DNA from: Streptomyces sp. ADI96-02
Lineage (GTDB): Bacteria; Actinomycetota; Actinomycetes; Streptomycetales; Streptomycetaceae
Direction of reading: 5' to 3'
DNA length: 64,000 nucleotides
NCBI RefSeq assembly: GCF_003846185.1
Contig: NZ_ML123034.1
Location: forward strand, 3,601,314-3,665,313
The position numbers and the translations under genes are program-made. The notes under the pieces were generated by a model. That model had not been told where the DNA came from. It saw only the letters and a program-made list of their open reading frames with translations, and did no database searches. Numbering within the stretch: the stretch's first letter is position 1; each line of letters opens with the position of its first letter. Positions 35,487 through 43,634 of the stretch are shown piece after piece.

Positions 35487-36116
35487 ATGCCCGTGGAACG
35501 GACCGCGAAGCGCCTGCTCGAGGAGCGGGGGACGACGTATGCGGAGGAGGCGGGGATCCGGCTCCGGGACACCCCCATGCCGCTGTACGAGTTGCTCGTG
35601 CTCTGTGTGCTGTTCTCGGCGCCCATCAGAGCCGATATGGCGGTAGCGGCAGCTCGTGAACTGTTCGCGGCCGGAATGCGCACACCCCGGGCCATGGAGA
35701 GGGCGTCGTGGCAGGGCCGGGTCGACGCGCTCGTCCGGGCTCACTACCGCCGCTACGACGAGAGCACGGCCACCGCGCTGGGAGCGGGGGCGGAACTCGT
35801 ACGCGAACGGTACCGGGGCGACTTGCGGCGGCTGCGCGACGAGGCCGGCGGGGACCCGGCGCGAATTCACCGGCTGTTGCGGCAGTTCCCCCGTATCGGG
35901 GCGGTGGGAGCGGACATCTACTGCCGCGAGGCGCAGGGCGTGTGGCCCGAGCTGCGTCCGGCGTTCGACGCCCGGGCCCGTCGCGGCGCCGCCGGGCTCG
36001 GGCTGCCCGGAACGCCCGAGCGACTGGCCCGGCTCGTCGACGACGATGACCTGCCGAGGCTGGCGGCTGCGCTGGTCCGGGCCGAACTGGCCCCGGCGGG
36101 ACCGGGTGGACGCTGA
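35487..36116 (+). CDS. HhH-GPD-like endonuclease III-type protein
   Basis: 209 residues from ATG at 35487 (CGGAGGA upstream). The layout is that of the endonuclease III superfamily: helical MPLYELLVLCVLFSAPIRAD, then HRLLRQFPRIGAVGADIYCREA, a helix-hairpin-helix, and a C-terminal helical part. The usual catalytic Lys after the hairpin and the four-Cys iron-sulfur loop are not seen, so it may bind DNA without glycosylase activity. It overlaps no neighbour and converges on the next gene at 14 bp distance. Confidence 0.7.
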   Translation: MPVERTAKRLLEERGTTYAEEAGIRLRDTPMPLYELLVLCVLFSAPIRADMAVAAARELFAAGMRTPRAMERASWQGRVDALVRAHYRRYDESTATALGAGAELVRERYRGDLRRLRDEAGGDPARIHRLLRQFPRIGAVGADIYCREAQGVWPELRPAFDARARRGAAGLGLPGTPERLARLVDDDDLPRLAAALVRAELAPAGPGGR

Positions 36117-36129
36117 TGCGGCGGCGGGT

Positions 36130-36870
36130 TCAGTTGTAGGGGCTCGGCGAGCTGTACAGGGTCTCCGGGCTGTCGGGCACGGCGCTGTACGAGAGGGAGG
36201 CGTGCCGTCGGTGGCGGCCTGACTGGCTCGTCTCGTACGCCGGCGACTTGGGGGCCAGTCGTCCCTCGGCGGCGAGCATCTGGGCTCGCAGGAGGAGGTC
36301 CTTCGAGTTCAGGCCGAGTTCTTCCGCGACGGTCTGGAGGTCGAGGCCGGATTGCCAACTCCACTGGAGTACGGAGTCCATGCCTTCCGTCCAGGTCACC
36401 GCGGCGATCGACGCGGCGCTCTCCACCATGGACGGCTGGGCGGCCCAGGCGGCGGCCTCCGCCTGCGGTTCCCCTCCGGGGTCCGGGGCGTGTGACGGCG
36501 GTTGCGGGGGTGCTTCGGCGGGGAAGTCGACCGACGGAGCCGCCTGGGGAGGCGTCTCGGCAGGAGCCTTGAGCAACTGGTCGGCGACGACACGGGCGTC
36601 ATCCTTGCCGACGGTACGGCGCGCGACGCGCACCTCGCGCTCGTTCAGACCCATCAGGTCGGCCACGGCGGAGTCACTGCCCACCGTCACGGCGAACGCG
36701 GCCAGGGCTCTCGTTCTGCTGGCCAGTGCCTCGTCCATCACCGCCTGAGCCTCCCGCACCCGATCGTCCGTGCTGCAGAACGCTTCGGCGAGGAGAGTGT
36801 TGCGTTCCCAAATTTCACGTGGCTCCACGTATGCGTCAACGTTTCTGCGCCCGTCGCGATACTCCGTCAC
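36130..36870 (-). CDS. Hypothetical protein with internal Pro/Ala linker
   Basis: 246 residues from GTG at 36870; an ATG at 36930 would add 20 residues. The N-terminal half (NVDAYVEPREIWERNTLLAE, SRTRALAAFAVTVGSDSAVADLM, GLNEREVRVARRTVG) looks like a helical domain with an HTH-type ADLMGLNEREVR segment. A Pro/Ala/Glu linker follows, then VLQWSWQSGLDLQTVAEELG and LNSKDLLLRAQMLAAEGRL, a second helical part, and a Ser/Tyr-rich tail. Possibly a DNA-binding protein; no family recognised. Confidence 0.6.
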   Translation of the reverse strand: MTEYRDGRRNVDAYVEPREIWERNTLLAEAFCSTDDRVREAQAVMDEALASRTRALAAFAVTVGSDSAVADLMGLNEREVRVARRTVGKDDARVVADQLLKAPAETPPQAAPSVDFPAEAPPQPPSHAPDPGGEPQAEAAAWAAQPSMVESAASIAAVTWTEGMDSVLQWSWQSGLDLQTVAEELGLNSKDLLLRAQMLAAEGRLAPKSPAYETSQSGRHRRHASLSYSAVPDSPETLYSSPSPYN

Positions 36871-37188
36871 GGACGCATCACCTGAAGGGCCTACCAAAAG
36901 CCATGGGTTGCAGCTGATCACAACAAACAACTCAGAACGGATAAGTAAGGTTTATTCGCCTTGTGTACAAGCGTGAATCACTATGGGCGTCGATCCCGAT
37001 CCGGGGAGCGCCGCTCCGCTCATCCCGCCTGCGCATTGGGTCGGGAGTCCGCGTTCTTCATGACGGAGCGTCATGGGGCGTCGCGGGAGGATCGGGTGAA
37101 ACCGTGCGTGTGCGGCGCTGCCCTTCCGTCGCGCCTTCGCGCTCGGTAACCGAGGAAACCGGCGGTCGCCGTCGTTCCGCTGTGAGCC
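36871..37188. other. Gap upstream of the cellulase gene
   Basis: No supported gene. It starts AT-rich around 36930-36990 (likely promoter of the leftward gene) and ends at the cellulase promoter. Confidence 0.5.
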
Positions 37189-37218
37189 TTGTGGGCGCGG
37201 GAAAGCCGCTCCTACAGT
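37189..37218 (+). promoter_or_regulatory. Candidate promoter of the GH12 cellulase gene
   Basis: TTGTGG (37189-37194) and TACAGT (37213-37218) with an 18-bp spacer; the CebR-type box follows 4 bp downstream. Confidence 0.55.
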
Positions 37219-37221
37219 GTG

Positions 37222-37235
37222 CGGGAGCGCTCCCA
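37222..37235. promoter_or_regulatory. CebR-type operator
   Basis: CGGGAGCGCTCCCA matches the CebR box TGGGAGCGCTCCCA at 13 of 14 positions. It overlaps the expected transcription start of the GH12 gene, the position CebR occupies to repress cellulases until cellobiose is taken up. Confidence 0.85.
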
Positions 37236-37368
37236 CGGCGCTCCGGAAGCTCCACCACCCCCCACCCGTCCCCTGCTCGTCCCGAGCAGCGACCTCCCTG
37301 GAAGCCCCTCCCCTGGAAGCCCGCTCGCGCGGGTGTTTCCCGTCATCCCCCACAGACTGGAAGAGTCC

Positions 37369-38121
37369 ATGAAGCTGTCCAAGCGAACCGCCGCCCTGAT
37401 ACTGCTGCCGGTCCTCTCGGCGTCGGCCGGAATGATGGCCTTCAGCGCTCCCGCCCAAGCGGCGGAGATCTGCGGCCAGTACGACAAGTCGACCGTCGGC
37501 ACGTACATGGTGCAGAACAACCTGTGGAACCCCGCCGGCGAGCAGTGCATCAACACCACGGCCGCCGGCTTCGAGGTGACGAAGGCCGACGGCCAGGTCG
37601 CCTTCAACGGTCCGCCCAAGGGCTACCCGTCCATGGTGAACGGCTGCCACTACAAGGAGTGTTCGCCCGGCACCAAGCTGCCCGCGCGGGTCAGCTCCAT
37701 CAACAGCGCTCCGACCAGTGTGTCCTACGGCTACACCGCCGACGGCGTCTACAACGCGTCCTACGACATCTGGCTCGACCCGACGCCCAAGACGGACGGC
37801 GTGCACGCGCTGGAGATCATGATCTGGGCCAACAAGGTCGGCCCCATCAACCCCATCGGCTCCCCGAGCGGCACCGCCACCGTGGCGGGCACCACCTGGG
37901 ACGTGTGGGAGCAGCGCGACGGCGGCCACAAGGTCATCTCCTTCGTGGCCCCGTCCGCCATGTCCAACCTCAGTTTCGACGTCAAGGACTTCGTGAAGCA
38001 GGCCAACGACCGGGGATTCGGTGACCCCTCCTGGTACCTGACGAGCGTCCAGGCCGGCTTCGAGCCGTGGCAGGGCGGTGCGGGCCTCAAGGTGAACTCC
38101 TTCACCTCCGAGGTGAACTGA
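37369..38121 (+). CDS. Secreted GH12 endo-beta-1,4-glucanase
   Basis: 250 residues from ATG at 37369 (GGAAGAG upstream). Signal peptide ends around APAQAA, residue 32. The mature enzyme is a single GH12 jelly-roll: YMVQNNLWN, YPSMVNGCHYKECSPG, SYDIWLDP, the nucleophile Glu149 in ALEIMIW, and acid/base Glu232 in GFEPWQG. No carbohydrate-binding module is attached, unlike S. lividans CelB-type enzymes. It would cleave amorphous cellulose or mixed-linkage glucan outside the cell. The CebR box upstream and msiK in the window fit a cellobiose-controlled circuit. Confidence 0.9.
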   Translation: MKLSKRTAALILLPVLSASAGMMAFSAPAQAAEICGQYDKSTVGTYMVQNNLWNPAGEQCINTTAAGFEVTKADGQVAFNGPPKGYPSMVNGCHYKECSPGTKLPARVSSINSAPTSVSYGYTADGVYNASYDIWLDPTPKTDGVHALEIMIWANKVGPINPIGSPSGTATVAGTTWDVWEQRDGGHKVISFVAPSAMSNLSFDVKDFVKQANDRGFGDPSWYLTSVQAGFEPWQGGAGLKVNSFTSEVN

Positions 38122-38216
38122 TGCCTCTGAGGTGAACCGACGCCTCCCAGGTGGAAGGCGGGCCTCCGAGGTGGAAGACGCCTCTGAGGTGGATGGCGCC
38201 TCTGAGGTGGACTGAT
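38104..38216. repeat. Stop-codon-seeded tandem repeats of the GH12 gene
   Basis: Six units built on CCTC-N-GAGGTGRA, 16-20 bp each, run from the last codons of the cellulase (ACCTCCGAGGTGAACTGA) into the 3' flank. Each unit also carries the small palindrome CCTCxGAGG. Confidence 0.9.
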
Positions 38217-38244
38217 CGCCGGCTGCCCGCCCCGACCGCCGGCG

Positions 38245-38283
38245 GCGGTGCCGCCCCGGCCGTGTGCGCCGGGGCGGCACCGC
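38245..38283. terminator. Terminator after the cellulase gene
   Basis: 16-bp perfect stem GCGGTGCCGCCCCGGC (38245-38260) / GCCGGGGCGGCACCGC (38268-38283), 7-nt loop, between converging genes. Confidence 0.85.
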
Positions 38284-38326
38284 TGTGGTCCCGCCGCGGG
38301 GTCTCCGCCGGGAGTGCCGCGCGGGA

Positions 38327-39727
38327 TCAGTGACGGCCGGCGATACGGTCCGCCGCACGGGCGATGGGGTCGGTGCCGGGGCGGGGCGAGGCGGTCTCGC
38401 GGCGGTCGGCGGCGCGGTAGGCCGCGTACATGCCGTGGACGCCGAGCCAGCGGAAGGGTTCCGGTTCCCAGCGCCGCACCTTGTGGTTGACCCACGGCAG
38501 CGCGGTCAGATCGGTGGGGCCCGCCTGGCCGGAGTCCTGCTGGATCAGGTCGCGCAGGGTGCGGGCGGCGAGGTTCGCCGTGGCGACGCCCGAGCCGACG
38601 TAACCGCCGGCCCAGCCCAGGCCGGTGGAGCGGTCCAGGGTGACGGTCGCGCACCAGTCGCGCGGGACGCCGAGGACGCCGGACCAGGCGTGGTCGACGC
38701 GGACGCCCGCCGTGGTCGGGAAGAGGCGGACCAGCAGATCGCGCAGCGCCTCGACGGTGGCGGGCTGCGTGCGGCCGTCGTTGTCGGTGGCGGAGCCGTA
38801 GCGGTAGGGGTAGCCGCGTCCGCCGAGGGCGATGCGGTCGTCCGCCGTGCGCTGGGCGTAGAGGTAGGCGTGGGCCATGTCGCCGACCGTCTCGCGGCCG
38901 TCCCAGCCGATGGTCTCCCAGACGCGGGCGGACAGCGGCTCGGTGGCGATCATGGAGGAGTTCATCGGCAGCCAGGTGCGTTTCTGGCCCTTGAGGCTCG
39001 CGGTGAAGCCCTCGGTGCAGCGCAGGACGTACGGGGCGCGGACCGTGCCGTACGGGGTGACGGCGTGCTTGGGCTTGATCTCGGTGACCGGCGTCGACTC
39101 GTGGATGGTGACGCCGAGGGCTTCCACGGTGTCGGCGAGGCCCTTGACCAGCTTGGCCGGGTGCAGCCGGGCTCCGTGCGGGGTCCAGGTGGAGCCGACG
39201 GCCCCGGTGACCTTGATCCGCTCCGCCGTCTCGCGGGCGCCGCGCAGCACCCGGTCGGTCTCGCCGAACGCGATCTCGACGCTGTGGAAGTCCTTGAGGC
39301 GGGCGAGCTGGGAGGGGGTGCGGGCCACCTCCAGGACGCCGCCCCGGTGGATGTCGGCGTCGATCCGCTCCTCGGCGGCGGCCCGGACGACCTCGTCCAC
39401 GGTCTCGTTCATCGCCTTCTGGAGCCGTACGGCGGCGTCGTGGCCGTGCAGCTCGGCGTACCGGTCGCGGCCCGCGATGCCGTTGTAGAGCCACCCGCCG
39501 TTGCGGCCGGAGGCCCCGTAACCGCAGAACTTCGCCTCCAGCACGGTGATGTTGAGAAAGGGGACGGCCTTCTTGAGGTAGTACGCGGTCCAGAGCCCGG
39601 TGTAGCCGCCGCCGACGATGACGACGTCGGCCGTCGCGTCGCCGGGCAGGGGCTCGCGCGGGGCCGGGGTGCCCTCCCGCGCGTACCAGAACGATATGCC
39701 GCCGTTGACGGTGGTGACGGTGCTCAT
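38327..39727 (-). CDS. FAD-dependent amine/amino-acid oxidoreductase (DAO family)
   Basis: 466 residues from ATG at 39727. The FAD-binding VVIVGGGYTGLWTAYYLKK is followed by EAKFCGYGASGRNGGW, HRGGVLEVARTPSQL, and the C-terminal RVDHAWSGVLGVPRDW, WAGGYVGSGVATANLAARTL. This is the DAO/PuuB-like layout (gamma-glutamylputrescine oxidase or related deaminating oxidases). Cytoplasmic. The substrate is uncertain since no polyamine genes adjoin it. Confidence 0.87.
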   Translation of the reverse strand: MSTVTTVNGGISFWYAREGTPAPREPLPGDATADVVIVGGGYTGLWTAYYLKKAVPFLNITVLEAKFCGYGASGRNGGWLYNGIAGRDRYAELHGHDAAVRLQKAMNETVDEVVRAAAEERIDADIHRGGVLEVARTPSQLARLKDFHSVEIAFGETDRVLRGARETAERIKVTGAVGSTWTPHGARLHPAKLVKGLADTVEALGVTIHESTPVTEIKPKHAVTPYGTVRAPYVLRCTEGFTASLKGQKRTWLPMNSSMIATEPLSARVWETIGWDGRETVGDMAHAYLYAQRTADDRIALGGRGYPYRYGSATDNDGRTQPATVEALRDLLVRLFPTTAGVRVDHAWSGVLGVPRDWCATVTLDRSTGLGWAGGYVGSGVATANLAARTLRDLIQQDSGQAGPTDLTALPWVNHKVRRWEPEPFRWLGVHGMYAAYRAADRRETASPRPGTDPIARAADRIAGRH

Positions 39728-39775
39728 GATGCCCCTGCTGTCCGGTGTGATGCCGAGCGTACGTGTGGCCGGACG

Positions 39776-40546
39776 TTACTGCGCGGCGGGGTGTTCCGTC
39801 CCCGTTCCGCCCCGGGCGGTGCGCGTGAGCGGGTAGCAGGCGAACCCGATCAGTACGGCGGTGAAGTGGCCCAGGTCCGTGAAGGTGCGGCCGGTGGCCA
39901 GCGGGATGCCGAAGACGACGAGGACGGCGAACGCGTAGACGTGACGCCAGGGATGCGGGACGCGGTAGACGAGGACCGCGATCACTCCGGCGAGTGCGTA
40001 ACTGACGCCGACGTCGAGCGAGTTGACGGCGGACTGCGGGGCGTGGCCGTGCCGGATCGCCCAGGCCAGCACGCCTTCGCTGAGGAGGGTGGCCAGCACG
40101 TGCGCGGCGACCACGATGGCGAACCAGCGCAGGGTTCCCAGCCAGTGCTCGGCGGTGGCGTGGAAGACGGTGAACAGGACCGCGTACGGCAGCCAGTTCC
40201 CGCCGTCGATCCACAGGGCGCTGGAGACGAGGACGCGCAGCGGGTCCTGCGAGAGCTCGTGGATGTTGGTGGAGTGCCGGCGGAGGAATTCCTCCTCGAA
40301 CGCGGGGGACATCCGGTGCAGGAGGAAGGCGGTGACGAAGAGGACCGCCAGCCAGACGTACGTGCCCGGCGCGCCGGTGATCCAGCGGCGTGCGGCCAGG
40401 AGGGCAGCGGCGATCCAGCGACGTACGGCCAGGAGGGCAGCGGTGACGGTACGGCGGCCGGCACGTCGTCGTCCGGGTCGGCGTCCGGGACTTCTTCCGG
40501 GGATTCCTCCCGGACTTCCAGGACTTCCCGGTAGTTTTCGGGGCAT
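39776..40546 (-). CDS. Rhomboid-like membrane protein
   Basis: 256 residues from ATG at 40546. After a Pro/Gly/Arg stretch with internal repeats come about six hydrophobic spans (WLAVLFVTAFLLHRM, LPYAVLFTVFHATAEHWLGT, FAIVVAAHVLATLLSEGVLA, VGVSYALAGVIAVLVYRV, HVYAFAVLVVFGIPLAT, HFTAVLIGFACYPLT). The layout and HxxEHWLG-like loop are those of rhomboid-like PrsW/rhomboid families, yet a GxSG catalytic serine motif is not obvious (VSYALAG takes its place), so protease activity is doubtful. The start codon shares bases with that of the divergent kinase gene. Confidence 0.6.
   Translation of the reverse strand: MPRKLPGSPGSPGGIPGRSPGRRPGRRRAGRRTVTAALLAVRRWIAAALLAARRWITGAPGTYVWLAVLFVTAFLLHRMSPAFEEEFLRRHSTNIHELSQDPLRVLVSSALWIDGGNWLPYAVLFTVFHATAEHWLGTLRWFAIVVAAHVLATLLSEGVLAWAIRHGHAPQSAVNSLDVGVSYALAGVIAVLVYRVPHPWRHVYAFAVLVVFGIPLATGRTFTDLGHFTAVLIGFACYPLTRTARGGTGTEHPAAQ
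40378..40446. repeat. 33-bp in-gene tandem duplication
   Basis: GATCCAGCG-CGT-CGGCCAGGAGGGCAGCGG occurs twice in tandem within the rhomboid-like gene, encoding the doubled AALLA(V/A)RRWI segment. Confidence 0.75.
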
Positions 40547-41492
40547 GGCCCGATTGACGCACGAGCTTGGGATCGGCCGCGTGATCGACATTCCGGACGG
40601 GCTCGTCGCTGCGCAGTCCTCGTTCAACGGCGAGGCGGGGCGCGCCTTCGTGGCCGGGCTGCCGGGCCTCGCCGAGCGGTATCTGGCGCAGTGGGGGCTG
40701 CGGTTGGACGGCGCGGCGATGCACGGCATGTGCGCCCTGGTGCTGCCGGTGGTGCGCGTCGCGGACGGGCTGCCGACCGTGCTGAAACTCCAGGCGCTCG
40801 ACGAGGAGACCGTCGGCGAACCGGTCGCGCTGCGCGCCTGGGGCGCGGCGGGCGTCGGGGCCGTCGGGCTGCTCGACCACGACCCGGACACCGGCGCCCT
40901 GTTGCTCGAACGGCTGGACGAGCAACGCCCGTTGTCGCGGACGGCCGACGTGCGGGCGGCGGTGGGTGTGCTCGGCGAGGTGCTGGCCCGACTGGCGGCG
41001 GTGCCCGCGCCGGAGGGCCTGCGCACCCTGGGCGCGGAGGCCGAACGGATGCTGGTCGCCGCCCCGGAGGCGGCCCGGACGCTCGCCGACGCGTCGGACC
41101 GGCGGCTGCTCGCGGACTGCGCGGCGGCTGTACGGGAGGTCGCGGGCGAGCCGGGGGACCGGCTGCTGCACTGGGACCTGCACTACGACAACGTCCTGTC
41201 CGGCCGGGCGGGTTCGGAGCGGTCCGGGCAATGGGTGGCGATCGACCCGAAGCCGCTGGTGGGCGACCCCGGATTCGAGTTGTTCCCGGCGCTGGTGAAC
41301 CTGTTCGACGCCGGGGAGGTGCTGTGGCGGTTCGACGCGTTGACGGACGCGCTGGGGATGGCCGGCGACCGGGCGCGGGCGCGGGCGTGGACGCTGGGGC
41401 GGGTGTTGCAGAACGCGCTGGGGGCGGTCGGGGACGGGGAGCGGCCGTCCGCCGACCAGGCGGGGATCGCGCGGCAGTTGCTGGGGCGATGA
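40545..41492 (+). CDS. Aminoglycoside/hydroxyurea phosphotransferase-like kinase (APH6 type)
   Basis: 315 residues from ATG at 40545. The N-terminal lobe has LPTVLKLQALDEETVGEPVALRAW (conserved Lys and Glu) and TGALLLERLDEQRPL; the C-terminal lobe holds the catalytic HWDLHYDNVLSG (Brenner motif) and VAIDPKPLVGDPGFELFP. This matches the APH(6)/hydroxyurea kinase family, whose members phosphorylate streptomycin or related compounds; chromosomal versions in streptomycetes often have unknown substrates. Its start overlaps the divergent rhomboid-like gene. Confidence 0.85.
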   Translation: MARLTHELGIGRVIDIPDGLVAAQSSFNGEAGRAFVAGLPGLAERYLAQWGLRLDGAAMHGMCALVLPVVRVADGLPTVLKLQALDEETVGEPVALRAWGAAGVGAVGLLDHDPDTGALLLERLDEQRPLSRTADVRAAVGVLGEVLARLAAVPAPEGLRTLGAEAERMLVAAPEAARTLADASDRRLLADCAAAVREVAGEPGDRLLHWDLHYDNVLSGRAGSERSGQWVAIDPKPLVGDPGFELFPALVNLFDAGEVLWRFDALTDALGMAGDRARARAWTLGRVLQNALGAVGDGERPSADQAGIARQLLGR

Positions 41493-41539
41493 GGGGGAGG
41501 GGCGGAGGTGGCGGCGGGCGCTCGGGTCAGCGGTCACGT

Positions 41540-42823
41540 TCAGCGGGCGTCGCCTCCTCCCCGTCCCTGGCGTGCTGGCGTCTCGGCTTCTTGGCGTCTC
41601 GGCGTCTCGCCGTCTCGCCGTCTTGGCGTCAGCCGCGTTCCGGGGGCGGGTGGGGTTCGCGTCCGGGGTCCGGCCGCCCGTAGGGCGAGCGTCGCGGCTT
41701 CGAGGCCGCTGGTGAAGGAGACCTCGCTCAGGAGCCCCGGGGCCGCCACCTGGTCACCGGCGAGGAAGACGCCGTCCCCGCGGACGACCGAGGGCCGGTC
41801 CCGCCAGGTGGTGCCGGGGCGGTCCACGGCCCCCGTACGGCCGGTGGCCAGCGCCTCGCCGCGCCAGGTCGTGCGCCCGCGCCAGCCCGGGAAGCCGAGG
41901 TCGAGCAGCTGCTCGGCGCGGGCGACGCCGTCGGCGCGGGGCGCGCCCGGGGCGATCGGGAACTGGCCCTGGATCAGCTGTTCGCCGGCCGGAGCGAGGG
42001 TCGGGTCCTGGGCGGTGAACCGTTCGATCCAGCCCGGGGCGTCCAGGTCGGAGACGACGAAGGCGTCGCCGCGCCGTTCGCGCACCGCGATGTCGACGAG
42101 GGCGCTCCGGCCGCTGTCCCAGGTCAGGGCCGCGTCGTCGAGGAGCGTACGGGCGGCGTCGAGGGAGGTGGCGACGATCAGCGGACCGTTACGGGCCAGC
42201 CCGGCGAGCGTGCCCCCGTCGACGCGGGCGGACGTCTCCACGCGTACGCCGAGGCCGCGCGCGTGCCCGGCCATCCGCTCGACGAGCCGGGCCCAGCCGC
42301 CGACCGGATAGCGGGCCTCGGGCGGCAGCGAGGCGAGGCGGCGGAACCGCTCCTGGACGAACGCGGCGGACAGCGCGCCGGGGTCGTGGTGGAAGAGGCC
42401 GGCGCCGACGAAGTGCGCGGCGGCACGGGCGTGGTCCTCGCCGATCAGCCCGGCGGCCCAGCCGTGGAAGTCGGCGTCCACCGGAGCGGCCCCCGCGCGG
42501 TGGCGGGCGAGGCGCAGCAGGGCGGCGGGCGGGGTGCGGCGGAGGACGCCGGCGCGGCGGAAGCGGAAGCGGGCGCCTTCGAGGAGCGGCACGGAGACGA
42601 CCTGCCCGAGAAGTCCGCGCCGGGCCAGCCACGCCCAGTGCGGCCCGTGGCGGTACAGGGCGTGCGGGCCCTCGTTCGTCAGGTAGGGGCCGCCCGCGGT
42701 CCTGGCCCGGCCGCCGAGCGTGCGGTGGGCCTCGTACAGGGTGACCGGGGCGCCGGATTCGGCGGCGGTGATCGCGGCGGTCAGTCCGGCGAAGCCGCCG
42801 CCGACGACGTGGATGCGGTGCAT
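41540..42823 (-). CDS. FAD-dependent NAD(P)-binding amine-oxidase-like protein
   Basis: 427 residues from ATG at 42823. Dinucleotide motif RIHVVGGGFAGLTAAITAAE with YEAHRTLGGRART, then NEGPHALYRHGPHWAWL, and C-terminal VFLAGDQVAAPGLLSEVSFTSGLEAA, the flavin-contact signature of phytoene desaturase/protoporphyrinogen oxidase relatives. The last 40 residues are Arg/Glu/Thr-rich and encoded by a short tandem repeat. Substrate unknown; no carotenoid genes nearby. Confidence 0.82.
   Translation of the reverse strand: MHRIHVVGGGFAGLTAAITAAESGAPVTLYEAHRTLGGRARTAGGPYLTNEGPHALYRHGPHWAWLARRGLLGQVVSVPLLEGARFRFRRAGVLRRTPPAALLRLARHRAGAAPVDADFHGWAAGLIGEDHARAAAHFVGAGLFHHDPGALSAAFVQERFRRLASLPPEARYPVGGWARLVERMAGHARGLGVRVETSARVDGGTLAGLARNGPLIVATSLDAARTLLDDAALTWDSGRSALVDIAVRERRGDAFVVSDLDAPGWIERFTAQDPTLAPAGEQLIQGQFPIAPGAPRADGVARAEQLLDLGFPGWRGRTTWRGEALATGRTGAVDRPGTTWRDRPSVVRGDGVFLAGDQVAAPGLLSEVSFTSGLEAATLALRAAGPRTRTPPAPGTRLTPRRRDGETPRRQEAETPARQGRGGGDAR
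41577..41633. repeat. 8/9-bp tandem repeat at the 3' end of the amine-oxidase-like gene
   Basis: GGCGTCTCG / GCCGTCTCG / TTGGCGTCT units repeat about six times inside the C-terminal codons, giving the ETPRRQEAETPARQ tail. Confidence 0.8.
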
Positions 42824-42923
42824 GGCTGGATCTCCTTCGGTCGCTGTTCCAGGGACGGACCGGGGAGGGCCGTTCGTGACATCGGGCGGGGGCGTTGTCA
42901 GTGGGGTGCGTCACGATGGGGGC

Positions 42924-43622
42924 ATGGTGACGCGTGCGGGCAGGACGGGGCGGAGCGGGGAGAGGAAGGGGGCGGTGGCGGCGGCGCGCCGGCCGGAGGT
43001 GCGGCTGCCGCCGCTCGTGCCGTACGAGGGCGGGGGCCTGGAGCCCGACGGGGACTACGACGGGGTGCGGTTCGACGGGGTCGATCTGACGGAGGGCGCG
43101 GGGCCGGGCGCCCGGTTCATGGACTGCGCGCTGGACGGTTGCGTGCTGGACCGCACGGAGCTGGTGCGGGCCCGCTTCATCGACGCGGTGCTGACGGGCG
43201 TACGGGGCGTGGGCACGGATCTGGCCGAGGCGTCGCTGCGCGATGTGGAGGTGGTGGACGCACGGCTGGGCGGGGTCCAGTTGCACGGGGCGGTGCTGGA
43301 GCGCGTGGTGGTGCGGGGCGGGAAGATCGACTATCTGAATCTCCGCAGGGCCCGGTTGAAGGACGTCGTCTTCGAGGGATGTGTGCTGTCCGAGCCGGAT
43401 TTCGGGGACGCGCACCTGGTGCGGGTGGAGTTCCGGGACTGCGTGCTGAAGCGGGCCGACTTCAGCGGGGCGAGCATGGACTCGGTGGACCTGCGCGCGG
43501 TGACGGAGCTGGACATCGCGCGGGGCGTGGAGCGGCTGGCGGGGGCGGTGATCAGCCCGGTCCAGCTGATGGAGCTGGCTCCGGCGTTCGCCGCGCAGAT
43601 CGGGGTGCGGGTGGAGGCGTGA
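42924..43622 (+). CDS. Pentapeptide-repeat protein
   Basis: 232 residues from ATG at 42924, GGGGG upstream. From about residue 45 the chain follows the A(D/N)LXX register: VRFDGVDLTE, ARFMDCALDGCVLDRTELVRARFIDAVL, TDLAEASLRDVEVVDARLGG, LRRARLKDVVFEGCVLSEPDFGDA, VEFRDCVLKRADFSGASMDSVDLRA, predicting a right-handed beta-helix. Such proteins mimic DNA (Qnr/MfpA, protecting gyrase) or act as scaffolds; the role is open. Confidence 0.85.
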   Translation: MVTRAGRTGRSGERKGAVAAARRPEVRLPPLVPYEGGGLEPDGDYDGVRFDGVDLTEGAGPGARFMDCALDGCVLDRTELVRARFIDAVLTGVRGVGTDLAEASLRDVEVVDARLGGVQLHGAVLERVVVRGGKIDYLNLRRARLKDVVFEGCVLSEPDFGDAHLVRVEFRDCVLKRADFSGASMDSVDLRAVTELDIARGVERLAGAVISPVQLMELAPAFAAQIGVRVEA

Positions 43623-43634
43623 GGGGTCGGGGTC

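Noticed and set aside
37761-41537. 1258-codon minus-strand frame
   Set aside because: Composite shadow of the cellulase, oxidase and kinase genes; composition is Arg/Pro/Gly and no motif appears.
38327-42823. Polyamine or carotenoid gene cluster suggested by two FAD enzymes
   Set aside because: No pathway partner genes adjoin either oxidase.
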